A stretch of DNA of 64,000 nt from Guillardia theta CCMP2712 (taxonomy: Eukaryota > Cryptophyceae > Pyrenomonadales > Geminigeraceae), in contig NW_005434655.1 of the NCBI RefSeq assembly GCF_000315625.1, positions 532,151 through 596,150 on the forward strand, read 5' to 3'. Both the position numbers and the translations under genes were made by a program. The notes below the pieces were generated by a model, which saw only the letters and a program-made list of their open reading frames with translations, was not told where the DNA came from and did no database searches. Below, piece after piece: positions 1 to 10,607 of this stretch; positions within the stretch are counted from its first letter, which is position 1; the number at the start of each line of letters is the position of its first letter.

Positions 1-2430
1 TTGACGAGCCTTCCCCTCGATCCTCCTTCTCTCCGCTCTCCTCGCTGCTCTCCGGTCGTTCTCCGACCTTGTCGTCGCGTTTCCCAGCACTGGCCAAGCC
101 TCCTGATCCTGCAGCTAACGCCCCCTCCTCGCTGCTGGTGTGCGGCCTGTCCGTCGACCATCAGCTACCATCGCGTCTTCGCTTACAAGCATCCTGTGCA
201 GGAGCAGGGAAAGGCAGGAGAGCTCTCGAGGGTGGGGTGGTGTGAGGGGAAAGAAGGGGGTGCATCCTCCTCCCGACAAAGGATGTCGCTACGGACTCAC
301 CCCACCCCTGACAGACCCATCACCCCTACCCTCCTGGTCCCAGCACCTTACCCCCTCACTTCCCACATGCCACCACCCACCCACCCCTGCTCCTCCCCGG
401 CCCCTTGCACCGCCCCTTTTCTCAATCGGAAAGATTCTCCAACCCCCACCCCCCACCCCCTCCGCTCACCCCTCCCTACCCCTTCTCCCTTCCATCGCTT
501 TCCCCTTGTCCCTCCCTCCCCCCTCCCTCCGCCCCCTACCTGCCCCCGCCCCCCCTACCGTGATGTCGTAGCCTCGGCTCTCCCCTGCCCGGTCTTGCCC
601 TGGTCTTGTTCCCTGCCCTCGGAGGCTCCTCGCCCTCGACCGGAGGCTCAGTATGCAGGCGTTTGCTGCCCTAGCGCGAGTCGCGTTTGCTTCGCCCTGA
701 GGGAGGTGTCTTGCCGCTGCTGCCTCCTCCTCCGATGCTCCCAGCCGGCGTCTCAAGCTCCGTGCTTACCTTCTGCATGCCTGACGCCCTGCCTGCTTCG
801 CCACAGCGCCAAGCGGAGGCCTTCCCTGGAGGCGTAGGGTCGCCTGCTTGTCGCGAGGGGCGGGGGTGTTTGGTTTGGTTCGAGATTCTAGCTTCCGCCT
901 CCTGCAAAGGACATGCTCCCATGCGCGCGCGTGAGGCGAGGAGAAGGCACTGCTCCTCATGCTTCCTGCATGTCTGTCAGGTCAGGGCAAGAGGAAGCAG
1001 GATGCACCAGCAGCCACGGGACGAGGTCAGCCAAGGATGGCTCGACGCCTGCGCGCGTATCGCACACTGAGAGCCACATGGCGGGGGCCACATGCTCCTG
1101 CTGCTCGTCGATGAGTGGGATGATGAAGCACATGCTTGCGCGCGGTCAGTCAGAGGCCTCAGTGCCATCATGCTCGGGCGAGTCGTCCCTTTCTCCGCAG
1201 GCTTCCAACCCTCTCCATGCCGACGCAAGCAGGAGCACGTCGCCCCTCTCAGCGACATGCTTCCCCACATGTCTGTTCTCGCGCCATTCATACTTCTGAT
1301 ACCTCCAAGCAGCTGTCAGTGGGCGCTTCCATTTGCAGAGTGATCGCAGAGCAGGTGAGCATCTCACAAGAGACACAGGGTGTGAGGCTCATGACTTCAT
1401 TCCGTTCTTCAATACAACTAGCATAGAATATCTTCCCCTGCCGATCACTCCCGCCGCCTCTCCTCCCCCCCTCCTCCAATGAAGCCTCTCCTGTCGTTTC
1501 TTGAGAGTCCCGGAGCCTTGATCCCTATTCCCCTTGCTTCCGCATCCCGAAGCAACAGCCGCCACTCTCTCCCGCATGTCAGTCAGACAAGCTGAGCCCG
1601 CAGGTCCTCGGGCTCAAGCGTCCAGCAATCCTAGACTTCAACTCAATCGTACACTATCCTTGCACTGTCCTTGCTCCCCTCGTCTCCGCTCCTGCTCTCT
1701 GCCTTTCCATCGACACCTGTTGTTTCCCTCGAAGAGGATCACAAGCCCGGCACACTTCTCCCTTCCTCGCTGAAGCCTCTCATCATCTCTTCCGGTCATC
1801 CGGCACACATCACTTTCTCTCGCACTCCCGACCTCAAGCACTCCACGTCTCTCCATGCTATCGAGATGACCATGCGGCCTTGGCTGTCCGACATCGTCGT
1901 GCACATCCATGACCTGCCCCAAAGTACACGCTCCTGGGCTTCCTTGTATGTAGATCTCAAATGAAAAAATACTATCGCCTTTCTCCTTTCCCCTTCGCGC
2001 TCCCAACAATCACTCGACACTCATCCCAACCAAAACAGCTCCGACACACTCAAGCCTCTCCGCACTGCCTACCATGCGTCAGATATGACAGGAGCTGATC
2101 TACGTGCATCCGCAGGGTGTGGCTGCAGCTTCAGACGCTGCTCGCTCTCATACACGGCTGCTCACACTTCTCCTCTACCTCTAAACGCAAACAATTCTCC
2201 CCCGCTCCGAGCTTCACGCAACATGGGCATGAGCACAGAGCACATCAGAGGAGGAGGAAGGAGGGTGGAGGCTTGAGCAAGGCATGCAGAGAAGAGTCAG
2301 GCGCTCTGTGCTTGAGAGGCAAACAGCCCTCCCACATGTAGCAGCAGCAGCAGCAGCATCAGAGGAGCAGAGCATGCCAAGCAGCGAGTTGCAAGTTGCT
2401 GGATCCCCTGTGCAGAATTATGTTCCCCCG
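1..2430. other. Low-complexity stretch, no supported gene
   Basis: Pyrimidine-rich, C-runs dominate 300-560, and long open frames occur on both strands, but their translations are Pro/Ser/Arg-rich and resemble no family I know. I could not chain exons with convincing splice sites on either strand. The stretch near 1640-2010 reads openly both ways and is the least repetitive part, so a fragment of a real gene may lie there. The orientation of the repeat block at 2440-3240 (C-rich on the minus strand) would fit a minus-strand gene here, which is only a hint. Confidence 0.4.
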
Positions 2431-2439
2431 CTCTCCACC

Positions 2440-3240
2440 CCTAGGGGTATATACCTACCCTACTAGAGGTGGTACACATAAAGCGTATGGCCTCACAAGT
2501 ACGGGTACAGGTACAGGTACCACCCCCACGAGACCGATGGGAGCCGTCTAGCCGAAATGTGCCTCCCTGTGGTCTCCCCGGGGCATATCACGAAAACTTG
2601 CCCCCGAGGGCTGCAGGGGTCAGGGGGTCAGACCTCTAGGGTTTTGCATTAGAGCCTCAGTCGAGACTTCGTAGACCTTATTCCCATTTTAGGGTTATGT
2701 CCATCTATTTCTCACCCCCACCTACTCTGACATGATGCCTCCGGCGCAATCAGGCACCCTTGCCATGACTCAGAGGAAGGGCGCTTAGGAAATGGAAGGG
2801 TCACCACCAGGTGGTGGTGACGGGGGAAGGGAAGGGGGTACTGGCATATCATTGTATGGGGGCCCGGCGAGACGGGGGGGGTGGAAGGCTGTAAGAAACA
2901 CCGGTGTGTTTGACTGATACACTGGTATATGGGGTAGGGTGAACCACCCGGACCCCGTCATGTGACCACTGGGGTAGGGACCGGTGTGTTCGATACCGAG
3001 TTCTCAGAGGTCGTGAAAGGGGTAGGGGGACACCGGTGTGTTTGACTGATAGACTGGTACATGGGGTAGGGTGGACCACCGACCCCATCATGTGACACCG
3101 GGGTACTGGATAGTACCGGTATTTTTGATACCAAGTCCTGGTTATGAAGGGGGTAGCCGCTGTGGGCTTCGAGGGGTGGGTCATGGGGAGGGGTCCGAAC
3201 GGAGGGTTTAAAGGGGGGTGGAGGGGTGGGGTAAAGTTCC
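2440..3240. repeat. GGGGTAGGG/ACCCCACC-rich intergenic block
   Basis: Dense in GGGTAGGG, GGGGTGGG and GGTACC-like words on the plus strand. It contains a tandem duplication of about 132 bp: the segment starting at 2898 with ACACCGGTGTGTTTGACTGA recurs at 3030 with a few substitutions, both ending near a TCATGTGAC word. The same vocabulary recurs at about 17.0, 20.1, 23.8, 32.3, 36.4, 38.2, 49.3, 58.5 and 62.5 kb, so this is an interspersed element or signal, not local noise. Confidence 0.6.
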
Positions 3241-3261
3241 AAAACGGAGAGTTGAAAGTTT

Positions 3262-3460
3262 GAAAGTTGATTTTGATTGGAAAATGATTGCAAAAGTATA
3301 CGGTTACGACCGTTTCTGATACGTGCAACGGTACGAAACGGGGAGTTTTGATTGGAAAATGATTATTGTTTCAAAAAGTTGATTGGAAAATGATTACTGC
3401 AAACTTTCGTTGATTGGAAAATGATTACTCCAAAAATTTGTTGATTGGAAATTGATGATT
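3262..3460 (+). repeat. Tandem TTGATTGGAAAATGATT repeat
   Basis: The word TTGATTGGAAAATGATT or a near copy occurs about five times at irregular spacing of 30-70 bp (near 3269, 3340, 3378, 3409 and 3440). The last copy runs directly into the GC-rich block. AT-rich, no coding potential. Confidence 0.7.
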
Positions 3461-4110
3461 GCCCGACGGTGACTGTACGGGCCCAGCCGACCGGCGGTCC
3501 GCGCGCCCGGCGGCCTGCCGGGCCCACCGGCGGTTATGTGACTGAGTCCGGCCACGCTGACGGTCGGGCCCGGCCCGGCCCGGGGCCCGCCGGGCTGGCC
3601 CGGGCGAGGCTGGCCTTCAAGTTACTCAAAGTGAAGTTAAACCAACGCCGGGCCTCAGCCGCTGAGCCGCTCGGAGCCCGCGCGGCACTGACTCCAGGGC
3701 CGGAGTCCCGGAGTCCGGGACTCGGACGCCCGGCCCGGCGGAGTCGCCGCGGACCGTGGCTCCGAGTCACTGAAAGCGAGCCTCTCCTCCGACCTTTCTG
3801 TAAGGCTCGAGTCTTACCCGTGGCACCGTCACGAGTCAGTCGGACCGTCTCGGTATCGGATCCCGGACGGCGGCTCCGGGAGCCGTCCGACGGGGAGTCC
3901 CCGGCCGCGGAGCCTTCCGGCGGGACCGGGCCGGGAGCCTCCGGCGAAGCCTCCGACTCCGGGCTCCGAGGTCCGACTCGTGACGTTCTCGCCGTGTGGC
4001 CCAGTGTGGCCCCGGCGGGTGTGCCGCGGTGCAGTGACGGTGCGACCGTTCCGACAGGCACGGTCGGTCAGGGTCAAGCCTCCGGTCCTCGACTCTCCTG
4101 ATGGTCCTTG
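3461..4110. repeat. GC-rich CGGCCCGG block
   Basis: Extremely GC-rich, built from GGCCCGG, GCCGGG, GGACTCGG and GTCACTGACTC-like words. Open frames on both strands are a by-product of composition (Arg/Pro/Gly/Ala only) and I do not call a gene. Blocks with the same words appear at about 23.0-23.4, 32.65-32.96, 48.75-49.13 and 57.92-58.44 kb. Confidence 0.6.
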
Positions 4111-4179
4111 TACTGATTCAAGTTTGACTAATTTTGAGTACTACCTAGAAGTTGAACTTGAACAGCCCGCCGCCGGAGT

Positions 4180-4330
4180 ACGGTCGCCACTGCAACAAGG
4201 GACGCCCTACCCCCCGAGCCCCGCCTTGTGGGCCCGAACGGTCGCAAAACGACTGGTGGGTCCTCAACTGAAAAGATGCACTTTCGGACGATGTGTCACA
4301 TGGGAGGGTGGGTAGGGGGCTGCAACAAGG
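4180..4330. repeat. Second C-rich repeat block before the KMO-like gene
   Basis: Short stretch with ACCCCCCGAGCCCC, GGGTGGGTAGGGGG and two CTGCAACAAGGGACG copies (near 4191 and 4320). From there to the start codon at 4799 there is ordinary AT-richer sequence with a pyrimidine-rich tract around 4540-4640, presumably promoter and 5' UTR. Confidence 0.4.
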
Positions 4331-4798
4331 GACGGATCGCATCGGAATGGATTTCCGTGGGGGGCAATTTGTCTTCCTTCATTCTGTCAAAGCCAAAAAT
4401 ATTCGGTATCTCTATTGGGAATGATTCGAGAGTTCTGCCAATATTGACAAAGCGATTTGGTGACCTTGGTATTTCTGTTAGGACCTTTACCGAAATTGTA
4501 CATTTGGTTCACCTCATTTTCCCGCCTCTAATTGCGATCCCCACAGCAGCTCTCCCCTCCTTCTCCATCTGTCCGACTTGCTCGTTTCGTTTCTTCTCAT
4601 CATATCTCTCTCTTTCTCCCTCTATATTCCTTGTACTGATTCTCGCCTGCTCCATTCCCAGGGGTTCTGTCCTTCGAAGTTCTTGAAGTTGTCGAAATGA
4701 CCTCTTACAGTCCGAATTAACAGACCCATCACGTGCTAACTATCCCCATCTTTGAACCAGCAATATCTTGTATTGTCTATTGTATTCATCTTTCCTCG

Positions 4799-6950
4799 AT
4801 GAAACCCATCACTTCCTGGAAGGTTTTGCTCATCCAACTGTTGCTTTTGGGACTTTGCAATGATACCTTTGCCTTCGGAAGCAGTTTGTCGATTACGACT
4901 GGTTTCCTTCATCCTTCACGTTTGGGTCTGAGAACAAGAAAGGATACGAGATCCGATGCTGCCAAGTTTATGTCTCAGTCGTGTAAGATACTATCTAAGA
5001 TGAATGTTCCGAACCTGCAAATGATATCTGAAAAACAACACAAGATCGGCATCCAAAACCTTGCCTCGACGATGTTTGCTGTTCAAGATAGAATTCTTAC
5101 CTTCGGGGTGAGTCAGTCAAGTCAGGAGTCACCAATCGAAGAGTTGAAAGAGCAGTCAGTGCAGTATGAGAATTCAAAGCCATCAAAGACGGTCATTGTA
5201 GGTGTTGGTCCTGCTGGGCTCGCCACAGCAATCATGCTTGCAAGGTGACGTTGATCTGATCGCTCTCAACCTTACCTTTCCTGCTCAGACGTGGATGGTC
5301 CAACATCACTATCTTTGACAAGCTGCCTCGCCCTCCGCTGTCAGGCTCACAAGAATGGGGAGACCCAGAAAGGTCGTACAACATCGGATTGGACATCAAG
5401 GGTCAAAACGCACTCAAGACTCTGGAGGTGTGGGACCGAGTTGAGCAGCATTGTGCTGATGTAAAGGGGAGGATGGACTGGATCCCCGGCAGCAAAAATC
5501 CGCAGCGGGTTGATTTCATTCAAAAGTTTGGATACTCGATCAAAGTGATTCAGCGAGACTGTCTGGCGGGTTGCTTGTTGGAAGAGATCCAGGACAAGTA
5601 TGCTGACAAGATCTCCGTCCATTACAACGTTGAGTGTCAACAAGTGCAATGGAGCAAAAATGGTCATGCTCGGCTGACCATGTTGGACAAGACTTCAGTA
5701 GATCGAGGTTCTGAAACTCTGTGATGCCTGACCCGCCATTGCTAACCATTCCTCGTGTACAGGCATCTTTGAGATCGAAACCCCTTTTCTAGTCGGTGCT
5801 GATGGAGCCAATTCAGCAGTCCGCAGTAATCTGGTCGAGTCTTCAAAGTTTGACCACGGAGAAGAGGTCGAGTATGTCAAGTATGAAGACGACAACGAAA
5901 GAGTCTATAAGACTATCTCCCTCGAGATCCCCGAGAATTTTAGAGACGACCTTGATTATAGTGCAGTCTGCTTGGACGACATCATCATAGATGCATTGCC
6001 TCTGAAAGGACGTCGAGCCATCGCAGTAGTTTTGTTTCGGCCCAACAACCAGGTTGATGAAAAAATCGTTGCAGTGTGAAAGGCACTGACCTTGATCTTC
6101 AGAAAATTTTACAGGCGAAGACAGGGAAGGAAGTGCATGATCTTTTCGCGAGTTACTTCCCAATGTTCTTGCCCTTCCTCACAGCCGAATCCTGTGACGC
6201 GTTTGCGCGCAAGCCAGTCCACAAGCTTCCAACCTTTCAGGTTGATGTTTTCTCTTGACTTGTATGAGCTGACAGGGTTCTATAGCACTGCGGGCCAGTC
6301 ATCCATAGGAGCAACACTACTGTCATGCTGGGAGATGCCATTCACACAGTCAAGCCCTTCTTTGGCTTTGGAATCAACACTGCTCTCGACGACATCTTCT
6401 GGCTCGATCGGTGCCTGGACTCTCCGACCTTGAGACAGAGTCTGGTCCGGTTCTCTGAGAAACGAGGGCACGAGGCTGTTGCTATCGTCGAAATATCTCG
6501 GGCCTTGGACCGTCCTGGTCTTACGGGGTTGTGCAACTTCTTCTTGCCGATGCTGCTGGACAAGCTCTTCGAGGACCTGCTTCCTGGCGTGTTCGCCCCG
6601 AATCTTCTCACGTACCTGCGTGCTCCGGGAGTGAGGTGAGAGAGGCTATGGGGAGCTGAAGCAAGACTTTGACTGAATGCTCCTGCAGTTTCTGCGAAGC
6701 TAGAGTCCGGAAACGGATGGACCATGCTGCACAGTTGTCGTTGGTGACAGCACAGGCGAGAGCCAAGAAGGGAGACGATGACAGAGCCTTATGGATGTGG
6801 CAGGTTGCATGGGGAGCCTACGCGGCCAAGACTTATTCTCATCTCCTCGCGCTCAAGTCCCTGACGTCGCATGGATTCATGATGAAGTTTGCTTCGGCTT
6901 TCTTTATCTCTATGCAGGTAGCATTGTTTGTTGCGAAACAAACGTTATGA
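4799..6950 (+). CDS. FAD-dependent monooxygenase, kynurenine 3-monooxygenase-like
   Basis: Flavoprotein hydroxylase. The best family match by motif is kynurenine 3-monooxygenase (tryptophan degradation to 3-hydroxykynurenine). Six exons join cleanly: 4799-5244, 5289-5707, 5763-6073, 6115-6240, 6286-6635 and 6689-6950, giving 637 aa with introns of only 41-55 nt. Seen: the FAD-binding VGVGPAGLATA motif at the end of exon 1, the DG motif LVGADGANSAVR in exon 3, the GD motif VMLGDAIHTVKPFFGFGIN in exon 5 (Gln of the usual GQG replaced by Phe), and a hydrophobic C-terminal segment like the membrane anchor of animal KMO. The protein is longer than animal KMO (about 480 aa) because of an N-terminal extension. 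It starts with a signal peptide (KVLLIQLLLLGL) followed by TFAFGSS, an Ala-Phe junction of the kind used in secondary plastids, then a basic/Ser-rich stretch. Substrate is inferred; a related aromatic hydroxylase is possible. Confidence 0.82.
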
Positions 6951-7377
6951 CATCTCTGAAGGCCGTTCATACGTGGATGGTGTCGACGACTCTCTGAGGA
7001 TACAACCGCGTCAGTCTGACGACGCGACGATAACCGACGGGCTGAGAGACTCAAGCCGGGTTAAGTGTGATAATATCTAGCGTGATGGAAGTGTGTTCGA
7101 TTGTATTTCTAGTAGATGAAGATGAAATAAGTACAATTATTCTACCCACTCCCTTTGTTGGTGCTCCCTTTTCCTGTTACACGTTCCGACATTGAAAACC
7201 TTCGAAAGACAACCATCGCTCCTTCTTAGTAGCAAATTTGTTTTAAGTTTTTCCCCCGACATCGTGCCACACATGGAAGGCAATCGAATCTCGATACTTT
7301 TACTTCCCTCACCGCTCATATGTTTTCCTTCATATATCTACATATCTACACGAGATAATCTGTGCTGCCAGCTCCCC
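6951..7377. other. Convergent 3' spacer
   Basis: Lies between the stop codons of the KMO-like gene (+) and spastin (-). It should hold both 3' UTRs. I see no conserved motif, RNA gene or further exon. Confidence 0.5.
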
Positions 7378-10314
7378 TCAAGCCTTGTAGCTTCCAAACT
7401 CTGCATTCCATGCCAGCAAGTCCTACATTAGGTATCAGCCGTGCAGGAGTACAAGGGCAAGGGGGTTGGGTTGGTGAGGATTGAAGAGAAAGTAGCGCCT
7501 TACCTTGAGTAGCTTAGAGGAGACGCTGGGCCGAGTCTTGTCCGCTGCTTCTCTCAGGTCTTGAAGATTGATCCCACGAACTGAAGACTCGTTGACCTGC
7601 CGAGGAAGTCAGCTGAGTTCAGCTGGAGGTCAGCTTATGAAGCCCCCTCGTCCCCCCCCCCGTGACATCCCTTTGCTTTCCTCGTTTCCCTCTGCACTTA
7701 GAGCTTGCCTCCTACCTTCTCGATCCCTCCCCGCAAGTCGCGGATGGGCCCCATGGCAGCATCCTTGCACATGGCGGTGATGTCGCTGCCGGTGAAGCCT
7801 TTAGTGGCTTCGGCTACCAGCTGGAACTCCCGATCGTTCAGACTGACTTTCTGACCCTGCGACAGGACCCGAGGGCCTCAGTGACAGCCTGACCTAGCAC
7901 GAGACACCTTGAACAGGGACTTGATCAGCTGGAGACGAGCTGGAGTATCCGGGAGGGGATGAAGAGCCGCTTCGTGAAGCGACGGATCACAGCGTCGTCC
8001 AATTCCTAGTGCGAGGACGGTCACTGAGTGAGGATGGAATAGGCGAGGGATGTAGTGAAGTGGAGGGGCAGGGGAGGGAGCAAGACCACAGCAAGGCGAT
8101 GGAGGGGGAGGAAGGTGAAGGAGACGGGACGACAGGATCTTCATACCTGCGGTCTATTGGTAGCCCCGATCACCACAACGCGAGAGTCCTTGCTCTGCGG
8201 AGCACAACCGGTTGAGGTAGAGAAGGGAAAACGAAGGAGCAAGAAAAGAATGGGGAAGGAGGGATAGTGGAATGATAAGGAGCAAGGCAGGAGGGCATTG
8301 GGAGGAGGAGGCGTGATGCATGCTAGACTGCAGAGGGGCACAAACTTACCGTCCCCAGCCCGTCGAACTGAACGAGAAATTCGGTCTTGAGCCGTCTACA
8401 CATTGTCGTCATTAGGGGAGAGGGGGGACGGGGGGTTGGGGGGTTGCCTGCTGGAATCTTGCTCCTGAGCTGATCTCGAAGTCAGGAGAGAATCGACTTC
8501 GTCCATGAAGATCACACTTGGCTGTGGGGGAACGAGCAGAGCAGGTCAGAAAGTGGCGGGGGGGTGTTGAGAACTCCTGGACCTGCAGCTGGTCCGCCAG
8601 CGCAAACAAAGCTCTAACCATCTTCTCGGACTCTCCCACCCACTGCGACTGAGTGAGGCAGACGAAAGCAGCCGAGAACAAGCAGCTGCGGTCACCTTTG
8701 ATGTCAATGAAGAGGCAGAGAGGTTGAAGAAAGTGCACTTGCACTCCGTTGCAACTGCTTTGGCCTGTACAGACTTGAGCGCAGGGCTTCAAAAGGCTTC
8801 TAACCTAAGCCCCTCGCTACATTGTCTCTATCATCATTGACATCCCCTAAAGCTAGTATCGTTTTCTTATTCTCAATCATCGTCATCATCTTCATCGTCA
8901 TCAACTCCACCCTCGCTATCTCCATCTCATCAGCTACCAGCAAAGTCTTGCCATTGCCTGGAGGCCCAAACAGGAGGATCCCTGCGAAAGAGTGAGAGAG
9001 GACGGTGGGTTCCTATTCCGTCACCCCGAGGAGGCGACCGGATGCCAGTGAAGAGGTCAGGACGGAGGGAGGGCAGGATGATCGCTTCCTTGAGCGCTTC
9101 CTTCGCCTCCTTCAGACCCGAGATGGTTTCGAACGAAACTCCAGGTGCCTGATCCACGACCTCATCGAGGATGTTCAGCGCCTGCGGGGCCCTCGACAGT
9201 CATTTGCTGCCTTCCACAAGGCAGGGGAGGAGCAACCAGCTTTCGGTCGATCCCCTTAAGGCTGCCGATGTTGTACTTGGACTGGGCCTTGTTGCTCGTT
9301 GCCGTCGCTCCCTCTGACCCGAGCTTCGGACCTCCCGTTTCCGTTGCCTGCAAGACGGTGAGGCAGGGATGGAGGAGCGAAGTTCCTACGGCTGGCTCTC
9401 TCCGCTCCTTGTCCTGCATCGCTCTGCTGCCTCGTCACTCAAATTGCAGGAAGAAGAAGAGGAGGGAGAGGAGGGGTTGGAGGGGGAAGAGTATCACCTG
9501 CCGTTCTCGCATCGCTGAACTGATGCATAAGTGCAAGCATCCACAGACCGCTGCTTGCTCACATTTTGCGTTGGCTTAGACGTTTCCCATAACCAACCTA
9601 ACCAAGATCCAGTCTGCTTATCCGATGATGAAGCAGCTTCAAACCCCTTCGCTCCTGCTCCTGCTCTTGCTCTTGCTCCAGCCGCTGTTGCTGTTGCTGT
9701 TGCTGTTGCTGTTCCCACTCCTGCTCCTGCTGCTTTTTCTTGAAGAATCCGCTTCTCACACTCATCGAATCGCTTGCGAGCAAGGGCGATGACGGTTGCA
9801 ATCTCCTTGTCCTCTTCCTTGGACTTCACTTGGCTTCTGTCATGTCATTCAGCGGTACAAGAACCTTTCAAACTACAACGATGTTGTCTCAGCACCACCA
9901 TTTCACACATAATCAGTCCATGATGTGCCTCTAACTTCCGTCAAGTTACTATTGGTATCTGCTAGCTAGAGTTCTACAGACTGCTGATTGACAGATTGAC
10001 GTTTCCAGGGCAGCGGAGGAGAAGAAAAGTAGCGGAAAGGAGCTGGACAACATAGAGCCGTATAGTAGGTACGAGTATACAGGGAGGAGTAGCCTAGGGA
10101 TGGAAGGAGAGGGAAGGGCGAGCAAACGAGCGCAATCGCCGGCGAAAAAGGTGCAAGGGACACGGAGGAAGAGAGAAAAGGAGAAGGAGTTGGAGCACCT
10201 GGCAGCCGTGAGTGCTTTGACTATCCTCGAGTACTCCTCCGCTGCCTTGAGAGGCTCCTTCTCCTCCATCCTCCCAGCTGCTGCTACGGCGACTCGCATT
10301 GCCGCCACCGCCAT
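7378..10314 (-). CDS. Spastin-like microtubule-severing AAA ATPase
   Basis: Hexameric AAA ATPase that severs microtubules. Reading down the minus strand, exons give an N-terminal MIT-type helical region (start at 10314, then AAGRMEEKEPLKAAEEYSRI and, after an intron ending at 9837, ALARKRFDECEKRIL). A low-complexity Ala/Arg linker follows, then the AAA domain. Landmarks are LPSLRPDLFTGIRSPPRG, Walker A GPPGNGKTLL, AKAVATECKCTFFNLSASSL, the pore-loop region SKWVGESEKMVRALF, Walker B VIFMDEVDSLLTSR, SSRRLKTEFLVQFDG, sensor-1 GATNRPQELDDAVIRRF, sensor-2 region GSDITAMCKDAAMGPIRDL and the C-terminal WNAEFG. The order and the IL-PSLRP linker distinguish it from katanin and VPS4. About a dozen exons; the linker exon borders (9.4-9.8 kb) and the exact start are uncertain. 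One intron uses a GC donor (see findings). Divergent from the CLC gene, 293 bp apart. Confidence 0.88.
9655..9735 (-). repeat. Coding trinucleotide/hexanucleotide repeat in spastin linker
   Basis: On the plus strand, GCTCCTGCTCCTGCTCTTGC followed by GCTGTT repeats. On the coding strand it is read as an Ala/Thr/Gly/Arg-rich low-complexity linker between the MIT-like region and the AAA domain. Likely length-variable. Confidence 0.5.
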
Positions 10315-10607
10315 TGTCGGGGGATAAGGGGGATGAGGGGGATGATGGATAATGCGGGGATGAGGGCCAGCATCTATTTTGAGGTATCATGGCTGCGACA
10401 ACCTGAGCAGGGGGAGGAGGAGAAGCAGCAGGGGGAGGAGGAGAAGCAGAAGGGGGAGGAGCAGGAGGATCATGAAGGCCTCGATGCGGCATGCGCTATG
10501 GGGAGGAACGGAATCATGATGGGCATGACGCGGATGTTGCTGCAGGGTTGACGCAGTTCCAAGGCTGTCGACCGAGCTAGCGAGAAGGAGGACAGCACTC
10601 CAATACG
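10315..10607. promoter_or_regulatory. Divergent promoter region, spastin / CLC
   Basis: The only space between the two divergent start codons. It contains GGGGATGA and GGAGGAGAAGCAG purine repeats (10322-10460). No defined box is visible, and the purine tract is antisense to an open frame without similarity. That it serves both genes is inferred from position only. Confidence 0.4.

Noticed and set aside
1-837. 278-residue open frame on the plus strand
   Set aside because: Pro/Ser/Arg-rich translation of a C-rich tract, open in other frames as well, no domain and no start context.
3445-4101. 218-residue frame in the GC block
   Set aside because: Open on both strands because stop codons are rare at this GC content; no domain.
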